Source: Melieria omissa (taxonomy: Eukaryota; Arthropoda; Insecta; Diptera; Ulidiidae). From it: 64,000 nt of DNA. The notes under the pieces are model-generated. The model searched no databases, was not told the DNA's origin, and saw only the letters and a program-made list of their open reading frames with translations. Both the position numbers and the translations under genes were made by a program. Each line of letters starts with the position of its first letter. Position 1 is the first letter of the stretch. Shown one piece after another: positions 47,851-60,500 of this stretch. The stretch spans positions 38,013,348 through 38,077,347 of the forward strand of contig OZ020268.1 of the NCBI GenBank assembly GCA_963971225.1. Reading direction: 5' to 3'.

Positions 47851-48042
47851 ATAATACATATACATATTTTATATATATACGTAAACTTAACACTAATATA
47901 ACACATACAAAAGTTGATATTTAAGTTACGAAAAAGCAGAGTTACATTGTCGTGTTCAGTGGGTCGGCCGAAATTATTTACAAGAACAAATGAAATCGTC
48001 TTGTCGCGACACAATGCAACAGATTGTCGCCCCAGTGCGACT

Positions 48043-51000
48043 TTACATCACCACGTCCCTGCACACGATCTTTGTCTTCGATGACGCTCGGGACGCCGCC
48101 TGGCCGTAGGTGTCGCTGGCCGACGAAGAAGACGAGTAATCGATATGGCTGCCTGTGTGGCTGTTGCTTTGCTCCTGGCGCGCCAAGAAGTTATCGGCAA
48201 TGGCCCGATCCAAGCCGGTGTACTGGAAGGCCTCGCCGTCGATGATATCGGCGTCGGACTTGCGGCGGTGGCGGCGGTTCGCGTTCATTTTGCCGGCGCG
48301 CAGCGGTGCCGGACCGAGATGACGACGCCTCTGCGGACCGGCGTGGCCGGTTGTTGACCTGGAGCTGCGCTGAGTGCGATGAGTGCCGGGCACGCTGCCC
48401 GGATGCGGATAAATCACCGAGCCGGGACGCATGTACGGCAAAGTGAAAGCCATGCCGCCGCGATAGGGCATAGCGGGCACGACCATGGGTGGCGCCGGTG
48501 GCGATGCCAACATCTGAAAAAGGTGGAAAAGCGATGGTGAGAGTGAATGTTTAAATTAAATGACAAATAAATTTGCTGCCGCTTGAGTGTTGATTAAAAT
48601 CACGACAGAGCGCCACGATGTAAGGGACAGTGGGGCAGGGAATGCTGAAGTGTGCGTTAGACAGTGGCGTACAAGGTGTGTGTATTTAAAAAAATGTTTC
48701 TACTTCAATCTTTTGTTCCCTGTTCTAAGCCGCACAAAGTTAAAGCTTTGCACTTGACGTGGGAAATAGCGGCACATTTCAATTAAAATGGCGTACCTTC
48801 AACAACAAATACTTCATAGCCATTAACCCGGCATCGGTGTGGTGGGGTATACCATACCCCAGAGGTTATATTTTTGTAAATATTACGCCTATCAGTTTTT
48901 TGTGGGCACTATCGCTTCTAGTAGCTGTTAATAACAGTCCAACCTTATACATTTGCTATCCAAAAACAACTTGAGTTTTACCAGATTTCAGTCACATCCC
49001 GCTAAAGTTCATTGGGGTATGACATACCCCACCACACCAATAACGTAACTTTTTGTGTAAATGATTTTGAATTCAAATTGATTTTTTTATGGTCTAGTAG
49101 TCATCGATTTATTCAAAAACTCACCGTACGGAAACATAAGAGGCAAATACGAACTGTCCAACTGGTACGTGCAAGAAAAGCTCCCAGTTCAGTATTCGCA
49201 TTTCGTCGCCGTAGAAAACGAATGTCGTATGTTCCATTGAACTTAATAGCACATACGACAATCGTTTTCATCCTATCACATATTCCAAAAAATATCATTA
49301 TTTTTGTACATCATCATGATTCTGTAAATCCTTGAGATAACGCGATGCTGTACCAAAACACCAAAACGTCGTCAGTACAGCACACAATGTTCGGTTTGTC
49401 TGAGAGCAAAAACCTAATACATCTTGCAAAAAATGCGCCAATTTGGAGACCCTGTATTTCGCTACTCTTTCACCGTAGCTACCGCAAATTGTATGTCACA
49501 TAACTACATGTATGTCGTTTTTAAAACAGACTATGGTTTTTGGAAAATTATACAATGTAATTTTTTTAAACCCCATTTTATGAAGTCAACCTATAAATCT
49601 CAGTATTTTTCGTTTATTTTTCTTATATTTGTTATTTTCTTTTACAAATTGCTTGCACATGAAATTTTTTTGCATTTACTTACGTAAAATTAAATGAAGA
49701 ATAATATGTAATTGCTATATTTTATATTTGTGTTGTTTCGTGGGGTTGGTGCTATATAAAGTTTTGGGGTATGTCATACCCCACCACACCAATGACGTAA
49801 TTTTTTTTCACCACACCAACGCCGGGTGCAGTCATGGTGTGTAGATCATTAGCAGGTAGAACCTGGGGCTGTAAACCAGGTATACTGAGATGGTTGTACA
49901 TCATGATAGTGAGGCCAGTACTCACATATGCAGCAGTGGCATGGGCCTCAAGAACCAAACTCACTACAGTGAGGAATCGGTTAAATAAGGTCCAGCGACT
50001 GGCGTGCACGTGCATTACAGGGGCTATGAGAACCTGTCCCACGGTGGCACTGGAGGTGATACTCAATATATCACCATTGCACACAGCAATTGAAATGGCG
50101 GCCAAGCGCACTATCATTGGGCTGGCCCGAACCAGTAAAGGGGGGGATCACGTTCTTAGTCGCAGAGATTTGGACGTGTTATCTGTAAGTAACCCCTATG
50201 TATTGTACCCAATGGATACAATAGCGAAAACATATAACTACGAGAAAAACTTCGTAGTATGTATGAGTAACAAAGTGGACTGGGACTGGGAAGCACACCA
50301 GTCCCATTTCAAACCACATACTATTACGTGGTTCACAGATGGCTCCAAAACGCACGAGGGAACAGGGGCGGGGGTATTTGGACCTCGCTTCAAGTACTAC
50401 GAGCCCATGGGGAATACACCCAGCATATTTCAAGCAGAGTTATATGCCATCAGGCTCTGTGTACAGACTAACCTCGAGCGTTTGTACAGGGGGCAAGACA
50501 TAGTCATTTGTTCTGACAGTCAAGCAGCCATCAAAGCACTAATCTCGTATGAGATTACCTCAGGGTTGGTGCTGGAGTGCATAGAAGCATTGAATAAGCT
50601 GGGCACAGATAACCAGGTTAAAATCCTCTGGGTCCCAGGACATAGAGGATTAGAGGGAAATGAGAAGGCTGATAGTCTTGCTAGAACTGGGGCAGCTATA
50701 ATCCCCCTTGCACCAGAACCTTTCATTGGGCTGGGCAAAAGCACTCTAGCAGAGTCACTAAGACTTGAGGAAAGAACCAAGAACTCAGAACACTGGTCAA
50801 ATGCCACAGGTCTTAGGCAATCGAAAATCTTCATTAAAGGTTATAACTCCAGATGGAGTGAAGAATGCCTCAGACTGGGAAAAACCCAGCTTAGACTGGT
50901 CACCGGGCTGTTAACCGGGCACTGCAGGATGAGGAAACATATGCAAACAATCGGGATAGAACAGGTAAGCGTCTGCAGACTCTGTGGAACAGCGGAGGAA

Positions 51001-52453
51001 ACCCCCGAGCACGTCATACTGTACTGCGATGCGGTATGCCGTAGTAGGAGACAGCACCTGGGCCAGTACTGGCTTGCAGAAGAAAACGTCAAACACCTTC
51101 TCCCACGTAAGTTACTAAGATTTATTAGGTCGGTGGGACTAGGGGACGTTCTCTAAAGTTGTAGGGGGCACAATAGATCAGCTTTGGTCTCAGTGCACAT
51201 TCCCCCCTTCAAATCTAATCTAATCTAACGCCGGGTTAAACTGTGAGTCACACAAAAGAAAAGCAAAAACAATGAGTCATGTTTCGATATCTCGTTCTAA
51301 ATAAATATAGAAAACATAGAACTGATGGCACACACCACCAAAAATCCTCCACTCGAAAAGCCACTGACTGTCACTGTTTCCATTGCTCAAGCAATGGCCG
51401 AGCGGAAGTGAAAAGACGCGCAACAAATGAAAAATCACAAAGATTTACGAACTCGCTGCACTGCGACAGTGCAGGCAACTGTGTGAGTGCGTGTGTGGGT
51501 GGGTGGGTGGGAGCGAATGTAAACACCGGACACTGGACAATGGATTAGCTTAACCCTTTTGCTATTCTGTTGCAATATGAACCCTCTGTGGTTTCAGAAA
51601 TACATTTTTTGTTGGTTTTAGGAAAAATGCGAAATTATTAAACTGAATATTTAGGTTTTGAGAAGAGAAGTAGACACGTTTTTTAATGGTATATCTTGAC
51701 ATAGTAGAGGAAGAAGAAGCACAAATCTTTAGATAACTTTTTAATTTGACGTTTTCTCTCAATTTAGATATTTTTTTTTATTTTGTCTGAAGTAAATGAA
51801 GAAATATTCAAATTTTCGTTATGTGTAAAAAGTTTTATGTTTCAGCAATTATTACAGCCACAACAGCCGATGTGGTTGCTCTAATAGAAAACACTTTAAA
51901 ATACAGGGTCCGAGTATAAAAATTAAAAACTTTCTTATGGAATGTGGCTGATATAACCACATAAAAGCCTAAAACGTAAAATTTTAAATTTAAACTTTCC
52001 CCAGTAAAAATTAAATTGCTGCGTGGAAATTACAACATTTTAGATCTGCAAACACTGGTGAGAACTGCAAAAGCAATAGTCGAAAGTTAGTAATGTTAGC
52101 TAATCAGTCATTACAGTGGCGCACAGCGGATATTAGACCTGAACACCTGAAACTCACAGTATTGCTGCCAGCCGGTATAAGCATAATCGGTCTAGATCCG
52201 GTCGTCGTTGTCAAGTTGCGTGCGCTGCCCATCTGCGTTGCATACATCCACATGGCCGCCAGTTTTTCGTTGTTATCCTGTAAGATGTAGCGTTAAACAA
52301 TCAACTTTTTACTGGTCAGTTATGACAGCGCTAACCTTTTCGCTGCCATTTAGCGACATGGCTTTGATATATTGCTCGACTTTCTCCTGATCCAATGCCA
52401 AGCCCGTTGCATTGGGGCTTATGACAATGTCCCTAAGATCGTTGCCCTGACTT
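48043..52453 (-). CDS. Unrecognised gene, last three coding exons
   Basis: Three minus-strand exons join in frame: 52,453-52,336 (entered in phase 2), 52,277-52,158 (exactly 40 codons) and 48,513-48,043 (156 codons plus stop). They encode SQGNDLRDIVISPNATGLAL..LNGSEK, then DNNEKLAAMWMYATQMGSAR..PAGSNT, then MLASPPAPPMVVPAMPYRGG to the end IVCRDVVM. The intron borders are GT-AG (GTTAGC, GTGAGT; acceptors TTGCAG, TTACAG, TTTCAG). The protein looks like a cytoplasmic tail: proline-rich, an arginine-rich RRHRRK block, a YTGLDRAIADNFLARQE segment, then a serine-rich stretch. I do not recognise the family. Upstream exons were not found; they lie beyond the mariner at 52,546-53,821 or elsewhere. The last intron (3.6 kb) carries several transposons. 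Confidence 0.7.
48827..51235. mobile_element. piggyBac-like element with TTAA duplication, nested host of a LINE
   Basis: The left end is CCCGGCATCGGTGTGGTG. The right end reverse-complemented is CCCGGCGT continuing (across the nested LINE) as TGGTGTGGTG, so 16 of 18 bases match. TTAA flanks both ends (48,823-48,826 and 51,236-51,239). A palindromic motif TGGGGTATnnCATACCCCA is found near 48,843, 49,015 and 49,767, twice followed by CCACACCAATRACGTAA. Without the LINE it is about 1.0 kb. Short frames inside (49,012-49,335 plus; 49,113-49,298 minus with YDIRFLRRRNANTE) may be transposase remnants, which is uncertain. Confidence 0.8.
49828..51226 (+). mobile_element. 5'-truncated LOA/I-like LINE with 10-bp target duplication
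   Basis: AACGCCGGGT occurs at 49,818-49,827 and 51,227-51,236, directly flanking the element. A single frame from 49,834 to 51,156 gives about 440 residues: the end of the reverse transcriptase (IMIVRPVLTYAAVAWASRTK, NKVQRLACTCITGAMRT), RNase H (ITWFTDGSKTHEGTGAGVFG, FQAELYAIRLC, VICSDSQAAIKAL, VKILWVPGHRGLEGNEKADS) and a zinc knuckle (CRLCGTAEETPEHVILYCDA) before GLGDVL stop. All RNase H acidic motifs are visible, so this copy is young. The 3' tail is (TCTAA)n. It is 5'-truncated and lacks the endonuclease and most of the polymerase. Confidence 0.85.
51554..52010 (-). mobile_element. TTAA-MITE family B, copy with one end missing
   Basis: TTAA (51,550-51,553) then CCCTTTTGCTA begins it. The interior matches 29,034-29,535 in the same orientation up to CCAGTAAAAA at 52,010, where the right terminal repeat is lost. 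It lies in the last intron of the unrecognised minus-strand gene. Confidence 0.7.
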
Positions 52454-52545
52454 CTGCAATACAAAAACAAATAAAAATATTACAACAATTTTATAGTGAG
52501 CGAAAAATTTAATATAACATATAACATACTGAAAAATTAATATTA

Positions 52546-53821
52546 AGGCTTGCGCACGATGAAATTAGTGCACAAATAAACTCAAATTACTTCTGAACTA
52601 GTTAACATATTAAAAAGAAAAAAACGTTATATTAAAAGAAATTTAATTCATGTTTTTATACATTAACAAAATATTTTGTGTGATTAACTTTAAAACAAAT
52701 TTTTGATTTTTTCCGAAATGCCTGACATTCGGCTTTTTATAGTGTTTTCAGGCATTTTTTTTGTTTTTTGGAAAAAATAGTAGTGGTTTCTGTTTTGTGC
52801 CTTTCATGGTCCTTTTTACCAGAGTCCTATATCTTTCTATTGGTTTGAGCTCTGGGCAGTTAGGTGGATTCGCATATCTGGGTACAAATGTTACATTATT
52901 CTTTTCGTACCACTCAACTGCTGCTTTACTGTAATGGCATGCTGCCAAATCAGGCCAAAAGAAAGCAGAAACTGCGTGCTGTTTTATAAATGGCAACAGT
53001 CGTTTTTGCAGACACTCCCGGATATATATATCGGTGTTTATTGCCCCAGTTGTTACAAATGAACTGCTTCGTCTACCACAGCTACAGATTCCCTGCCACA
53101 CCAAAACCTTCTTGGGGAATTTCGACTTCTTTTGGGTCTTATACTGCTCCTGGACGTTCCCTCTACGATCTGTAGCATAATAAGCCATACCTGGAAGTTG
53201 TGAAAAGTCACCTAGTGCATAGGTCTCATCGTCCATAATGCAGCAATCAAATTTCCATATGAAATCACGGTGCAATATTTTGGCTCGCTCTTTTGACTCG
53301 CTGTTCTTCTTCGAATTTCTATCTGGAACTTTTTTGACCTTGTATGACTTCAGCCCTTCCTCCTTCTTAACTTTTCTAACAAATGTTTCAGAACATCCTA
53401 CTTTTTCCGCCAGTTTTCTGCCTGATGTATTGGGATATTTTGTTAAAAGAGCTATCACCTTCTTGCCCATGGCAGGGTTATTAAGCCCCTTCTTTTTGCC
53501 ACTTCCTTGTTTCCTATTAATCGTAGACGTTCATTGTATACTTTAATTACAGACTAAACGGTATTTCGCGAAACCCGTGCTTTTCGAGCAATTGTTTTGA
53601 AAGTTAAATTAGGATTTTCATTGCACAGTCTAATAATTTTTTCACGCACTTCTATTTCACTGCTCATTTTAAAGGCAAAAACTATCGAATGGTCTCAAAA
53701 TTTTACATGAGGACCAAGTCATGTTTAACAAAGCTATTTTGATGTGGAAAAAATTTCAAATTTGAACTAGGAGAACACTAGGAGTTAAAACGTATGCACT
53801 AATTTCATCGTGCGCAAACCT
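52546..53821. mobile_element. Mariner-like DD37E transposon, 1276 bp
   Basis: Both ends read AGG(C/T)TTGCGCACGATG and continue AAATTAGTGCA, an inverted repeat of about 26 bp with one mismatch. TA flanks each end (52,544-52,545 and 53,822-53,823). The size fits the Tc1/mariner superfamily. It lies between exon 52,336-52,453 of the unrecognised gene and the phosphatase promoter. Confidence 0.9.
52748..53667 (-). pseudogene. DD37E mariner-like transposase, one stop and one frameshift
   Basis: The natural start is the ATG at 53,667 (MSSEIEVREKIIRLCNENPN). A TAG follows after about 37 codons and a frameshift occurs before the long frame 53,470-52,748. That frame holds CIMDDETYALGDF (first catalytic Asp), FFWPDLAACHYSK (second Asp) and NPPNCPELKPIER (Glu). 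Exactly 37 residues separate the second Asp and the Glu, defining the DD37E group known from mosquitoes and other insects. All three catalytic residues remain, but the reading frame is broken. Confidence 0.85.
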
Positions 53822-54149
53822 TAGTTTGGTATTATTACAAAAAGTATTCGTTTCCCACATATTCCATATTTTTGTTGTAATTAAAAAATATTAAACCAGT
53901 GTTCTTCTCTACAACTCAAAATGTAAATTTACTCAATAGTTTATTATTATTTTTCTAATAAAATACTTTCTGTAGGTTTCAAAGTTTCAAACATTATTCA
54001 CACTTTGGCATGTGGCAACCATCTAATGTGCTCCACAATTGGCAACACCGTCCACGAAAAGAAAAAAACAAACTTCAGAATTAATACAAAAAATTATTTA
54101 AAGAAACTTCAACTGTTTTTCAAAATCTGCCGTACCAAAAAAATTCACA

Positions 54150-54924
54150 TAGAGCAGCGAAAATCAACAAATTGAGCCGCTCCCTCGACAATTGCCACCA
54201 CTGTACTTGCGAAAGCTGCGAAAAGCTCGCCATTTGACGTTTACGCGAAAGCAGCAGCGCCACTCGCGACGATATTTGACGTTTCGCTTTGACAAAGGGA
54301 AAAAATATTCGTCAGCCGTGTGAAAAATCAGAGAAAAGCAAAGAAGCGAAGAAACGCAAGAAAATTGCCAAATTTTCCACAAAGAAACGATTTGCCAGGG
54401 AAAAACAACGACGCGCTGCAGCCAAAGGACAAAAGCAATCGAAGCTGTGTGGCAGGAAGTGAGCGCTCGAACAAAGAAAACTGAGGGCAACTGTTGGCAA
54501 TTTATTGATTACTGTGCGTGCTGTGCAACCACCACCAAGCGATCAGCGGCAGCGCGATAGACGCAAAGCAAGCAATGTAAAAAATCGGGCATAATAGGAA
54601 AAAACAAAACCCAGCAAAAAGCAAACACGAAAGTGCTATAAACTTTAAGTAGACACAACAAGAAAACAACAACAAGTGCGCGGCCGAAGCCCAGGTTGGT
54701 GTGTTTGGCTTTTGCGAGCACACAACAACAGCTGCATCAGCAACAACAACAATAACAGCAGGCAAAAATTTGTGGACGTGGAACTGTTGTGCAGACGAGC
54801 TGGCTAAGCCCTGATCGACAGCGCCTCCGCCACCACCCGCACTGTCCAGCTGTTCGGCTGCACGACGCGATCTTTGTCTGCTCGGCACATTCCATCCATC
54901 CATCCGACACGCGAACCACTCGCA
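54150..54924 (+). promoter_or_regulatory. Promoter and 5' leader region of the phosphatase gene
   Basis: GC-richer than its AT-rich upstream, with AAC/ACAACA repeats at 54,659-54,758. The first in-frame ATG after it is 54,925. No long frame on the plus strand. The opposite strand has frames that are probably shadows. Exact transcription start not determined. Confidence 0.4.
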
Positions 54925-57472
54925 ATGTTCAGCATAAGTAACATCAAGAATCGGTTCATCTCCGTGATTGCGCCGGATATCCCGCCGCTGCCGCCGGTCA
55001 CGTCCGATCACATGCATCGCGGCATTGCAAGCGCCGCCTCCAACTACCAACTGCGGCTGGCGCAGCAGCACACCATGCAGGACAAGTTTGCCTATGCGCG
55101 GCCGCCGTTCCTGCAGCTGCTCACCATGGACGAGTTGCGCGCCTCTGCCGACCACAATGTGCGCCCTATCATAGTGCCGCGCGACATCGGGCTGCTGCCG
55201 TGGGGCACTGGCTATGCCGAGTGCGTCAACTCGGGCAAGTCGGAGTGGAACGAAGATCAGGGCGCTTTCTGTCGGTGAGTAGGGCCGCTGTCGCTGACTC
55301 TACGCTGCAGTGCTGCTGCTTATCGCTTGTGCTATCGGTTTGTTTTCCGTGTTCTTAAACGACTGATAAGTGCATATTTGGCTCAATGCAAAAGCGATAA
55401 GTGGCAGCCACTAGTTGCGCACTTTTCACTAAGGCTAAGCTATTATCCCCTTTTGCTCTCCGCAGGCAGGTGCTGTCCGATCCCACTCACAAGCATCCCG
55501 ATCTGCCCTACACGTACTTTGGCATCTTCGACGGTCACGCGGGCTATGGCGCTGCGCTCGCCGCCTCGCACCAGTTTCACCACATACTGCACGAGAAGCT
55601 GGTAGACTGCATTGACTTGCTGCTGCCGCGCGACGAAGAGCAGGTCGCCGCCAAGTCGTCGGCGAACGGCTTTCCGCATCCCAGCCACTTTCAGCGGCAG
55701 GTCTGCAAGGATGAGCTAATAGTTGGTGCGCTCGAGAGCGCCTTCTTCAACATGGATGCACTGATCGCACAAGATCGCGATCGCTATCGCGATGCCGGTG
55801 GCTGCACCGCCTGCGTGGCACTCTTCATCAATGGCAAACTATTTGTGGCGAATGCTGGCGACAGCCGCGCAGTGCTGAGCCAGCGCAGAGGCGCCGCTGG
55901 ACGCGACGACAAAAAGTCGCAGCAAAACGAGGGCAGTGATGCGGTACATGCTGTCGATTCTGATGAGTCACTGGGTGCCTATCCGGTGCCGTTTTCCGCT
56001 GACCACACGCCAGAAACGGAGCGACATCGGCTGCTGACAGTGGCACGCTTGAAGCCACACTTGCTGGGCAAGCAGTACGCCGCCATGGAGTATGCCAAGC
56101 GGCCGCACATGAAGGACCTGGGCCAACGCATACTGTGTCGCCAGGGCACCATGAAGGGCTGGACCTACAAGACGCTTACACGCGAAGATCTGCGCATGCC
56201 AGTGGTATGTGTGGCTTTAATTCGTTTTAATTTTGCAAAACAACTAACTTAACTGCTCGTTTAGGTCACTGGTGAAGGCAAGCGTAGTCGCTTGCTGGGC
56301 ACGCTGGGCGTAACGCGCGGTTTTGGCGATCACGATCTGTTGGCAATCAATACGGGCACACAAATCAAACCATTCCTCACTCCACATCCAGACGTAACCG
56401 TGCGCGATCTCTCCAAAATCGTCAGCATTCCAGGTGATTGTCCACTTGCACAAAAGTCTATTTACAATTTAATTGTTCACATTGTTCGCAGATGAGCACA
56501 ATGAGGACGGCGATTATGGCATTTTGGTCATGGCCACCGACGGTCTCTGGGATGTGTCTGAAAATGAGGCTGTGGCACGCACCGTTTTCCAGACACTCGC
56601 CAAGTATCCGACAGAGAAGCATCGCTACACCATGGTGGCGCAGGAGCTGGTGGCCAGGGCGCGCGGCAAAATCAACGACTCGGGACACTGGCGTCTGGCC
56701 GACAGTAAAGCAGCGGCCACCGTGGACGACATCTCCGTTATTGTGATTCCCGTTTATCAGTATTACAAGGAACACGTCGAGTGGGAGAAGAAATGTGCGC
56801 TGGAGCAGCAGGAGCGCTTGACGAAGCAGGACGCACAAAGCGCCACTGAGGCGCGCGAGGACGAAACGCTGCTGGCACTGAACGGCGCCATCAATACGGT
56901 GCAGGTCGACATTGAAAACGACGACGAAGAGGAGGAGGAAGAAGAGGAAATCGTGGTGGAGCTGAATCGGCAACAGGTGCATGCCAAAATCGAGGTCGAG
57001 GACGAGCAGCAGCCCGTGAACGCTAGAGCCGAGCATGTCGACAAAAGTGTGCCCATAGTGAATACAGCTGAGCTCAGCTCGGCAATATCTGCCCTAGAAG
57101 TGAGCGAACAATCGCGAAATGTCGAAGGTGAGTTGGCTGTGAGTTGGCGCTTGGCAACAGTTACTGGTTTTCGAGTATAAACTTTTCAATGGTTTTGGTG
57201 TTTTATAGATGCAATAGACTCAAGTCTGAAAAACTGAAAAACCAAACTAAGCGCAAGGCTTATCAAGTTCAAACGTAAACGCAATTTTACTTTCAATGCA
57301 ACATTATTTCGATTTGAATGCCAAAAAGTACTGAATACTAAAAATAATGAATGTTGCTTCTCTTGCAGAATCAACGCCCACATCAACACCGGACAAGTCG
57401 AACAAAGCGAGACAACAGCAACATCAGTATCAGCACCAGCGCAACCGCAACAATCGCAAAGATAAACGCTAA
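54925..57472 (+). CDS. PPM1H/J/M-type protein phosphatase 2C
   Basis: Five exons (54,925-55,274; 55,466-56,204; 56,265-56,433; 56,492-57,127; 57,369-57,472) with GT-AG introns encode 665 aa. Family features in order: LPWGTGYAECVNSGKSEWNEDQ (about 92-113), YFGIFDGHAGYGAA with metal ligand D139, GCTACVALFINGKLFVANAG with GDSR near 249, TPETERHRL, TLGVTRGFGDHDL (D385/D387), MATDGLWDV (D436) and DDISVIVIPV (498-499). The LLP/RPIIVPRDIGLLPWGTGYAE lead and the ATIGVTRG-type motif separate PPM1H from other PP2Cs. PPM1H-type enzymes are Mn/Mg-dependent serine/threonine phosphatases; vertebrate PPM1H acts on LRRK2-phosphorylated Rab GTPases. Odd points are a long acidic stretch after the domain (about 570-585) and a Q/N/R-rich tail. 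Intron 4 retention would end the protein at 57,180. The ATG is the first in frame; an upstream TTG extension is unlikely. Confidence 0.92.
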
Positions 57473-57517
57473 AGGCAGCTGATGAGCGGTTTCGCATTTT
57501 CTACCATTCAATATAGT

Positions 57518-57523
57518 AATAAA
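57518..57523 (+). terminator. Polyadenylation signal of the phosphatase gene
   Basis: AATAAA 46 bp after the stop codon. Confidence 0.6.
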
Positions 57524-57544
57524 GCAAACCACTTAATATATAGA

Positions 57545-60500
57545 AACGCTAAATATAAATCAAATATTTCAAAAAAATTGAAAAATGAGATTTAGCATTT
57601 AGTTGGCAGAGGATGGCGACATGCTAACGCGAGCAAAGTGCATAAATATTTATTTTTGTTTGTGTTTATATCCTAAAAGCGCCTCGCCTGAGGCTCTCCT
57701 TCAAATGGACATTTGAATGTGTTGAGAATTTTTGGTTGAAAATGCAGCAAATGCAAAACGCGTATGTAAGATTTTCCATACCCTAACTGAACGCGAAAAA
57801 CGTAAATTTCAATTATAATTGTAATACGAATATTTAATACAATATATATATATATATGAGAATATAAAAATTAAAAGAAAAAATATTGTTTTAATAAGAA
57901 AAATTATATAAAATAATTTGATAAAATTAAATGTGTAATTTGAGGATAAATGTGTTGCGGATAGTGAGAAGTTAATGGAAAAACATTCACTGTCATGTGA
58001 CCTATGTGCCTCAGATTTCATATCTTCATGTCTTTTTGACAAATTGGCCGCCCGCTTTTGTTGCAGCACTCATTTACTTATCGACTGTGACCGATAGCAA
58101 AACTCCAGAACAATGCGGCGACGGGCATTAAAGCATTGCATGGTTTTCTGTCAACAAGTGCCACAAAATTTGGCACACAAGTCACAGTTGTAGACAAACA
58201 CGGCGCCTTATCGCAACTGATAACCAACCCTTGTTGTTTGTTTAACACATTTAAACGCCGCCAACACTGCGATAACAAAAGAGGAACAAGTATGAGTGCA
58301 GATATTTCAGATAGTAATTTATGGTTTGCGGAAGCAAATATTAGCATTGATTCCTAGAAATTTGATATTGGAAACTGTGACTAATTCGGTTTAGTTTCGA
58401 CACTAAATGCAGTAAAACTGATGGAATTAATAATAATAAAAATAAATAATAAGAATGCTTGTCTTGAGTTGATTTATCACAATTTAAACAACTCTTAATT
58501 TTTCAGATTAAACTAAGCCATTCATAAATATTTATCTTAAAAGTTTCTTAAACAACCATTTAAGTCATAAAAGTCTGACGTACAGGAACGTCACATAAGA
58601 AAAATATACAATAAATATAAATATTCATAAAGGAATAAAACTGCTGCTTGTTGTCTTTTTTATGTTATCAACTTTATTTGAAAAGTTTTTATATAAATAA
58701 AAGAAAAAACATTAATGCATTATTAAATTTTATTTAATAAATTTTTGGAATATTTTATGCAAGCAAACAAATGAAAATATTTTTTATTATTTTTGCCACT
58801 TTTCGTACTGTTTGACTGCTCGAAAAATTGCTCATAGCCTCAAAATGAAAAACATTATTCCATATTTTCTTTCTGTACATGTGGTGAAAGAAACGTTTTG
58901 CAATCATTTGTAATATTTTGTTGTTGTTAAATTCATTTTGCTCTAATTCCATGCCGATGTAGAAATTTTGCGTTTCAATGAAATTGACTAAGATATGAGT
59001 TGTGCTTTCTGAAGAGGAAAAAATAGAAAGGTTGCTAGCGACATTGAGGAATTTAGAAAAGCGCACTTGGCATAAAATTTTGTTTAAATGATTTTGGTTT
59101 TTGTTCGAAAATACACAAACATTAATATTTAAAAATTGTTTAACACTAAATTGAACTAAAAATAAAACTTGAATTGTTGGTAAATTACATAAAAGGCGAC
59201 ACATAAATAGTTGCCAGGCAAAGTGTTGTGGTTGTTGCAAAACACAAATGCAAAATATTGAAAAAAAAAATATATGAACATTTTATCAAAATGCTGACTA
59301 CTGCTGCTGTATAAAATGCAAAATATCTGAGGCTTTCGAATTGGCGCTCGATTCAAATCTATTTTTTGTTTTATATATGATTTCATGTCTCATTCGGCTA
59401 GAAGTTGCTTCTGTTGCACAGTGGTTTTCAGTAGTTTTCTGATTGCACAGCTTTCATGCGGTTTTTGTTCAACATTTGCACAATTGTTGTTGTTGCTTTC
59501 AAGTTGCGAATTTTTCAGTGTAGTAATTGTATGTGTCTGTTTTGGTTATGTATAGATTTGTATTGTTTGTGCTGCAGACAATTTTTTAATTATTATTTGT
59601 TTGGTTTAAATGCAAACATTTTTTTACATATTTCAAGTTAATTTTTAAAAGTTTGCTCAGTAAATGTGTGCAATTTGGATTGTTCATATTTTTGTTCGGC
59701 TAACATTATTTTTAGTAATCATTGTTTAACATGTTTGTGCATTCGCTTTCAGTGTTGTGGGCACAACAAATTCATTCGCGAACAACAAACTTCTGTTCCA
59801 TAGTAACAATGCACCTCGCACACACACACACACACACGCAGACGCTGCGCACAAGTCGCTGCGCTGAAAGTGGAAGCCAAAAATGCAATTTTTTATAGTA
59901 AGTAAGGAAGCTGTGAGCGCGCACAAAGACTCAAACTTGCGCGCAACGGCGGCAGTTGCGATGGCGTTGGCACGAGGCGGCTGTTCATGTGGGGATGAGT
60001 GAGGGTTCTGTGTACTAAGCCATGGCACTGTTTTTGTTATTTTAATACTTCAACATTGAATTTGCAACGCAGTTACAACCGCTCAAACACAGCGGTGCCG
60101 CTCAAACTTGGCTCACAATTTAACTAAAACTATTTGCTGCACTAAATACTTGCAATGACATTTGTTCATTCTTGTAGCAGCAGTAATCTCAAAATACAAA
60201 TACAAACGTTGCAATTTCTTGCATACGTTTTCAACGCACCAAAGGCCAATTGGCTCCATTTTAGTTTGGTTTTAATTATTGAAGAAGTTTGTTTTTTTTC
60301 AAAAATTTGTTCTCACGTTTTGTTACTTTCTTTTTAAATTGTAATAATATAAATTCTCTCTAAATATATATGTAGATGTATATAGTATATATATCATCGC
60401 TATATGTATGTATATATATGTATGTGTGTTTTGCATGTATCAATTAGTTAATCAATTAATTACATAATTAATGCTGCAGTACAATGCGTTATACGTTAGA

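Noticed and set aside
54502..55155. 217-codon minus-strand frame over the phosphatase leader and exon 1
   Set aside because: No domain, low-complexity translation, and it overlaps a well-supported exon on the other strand.
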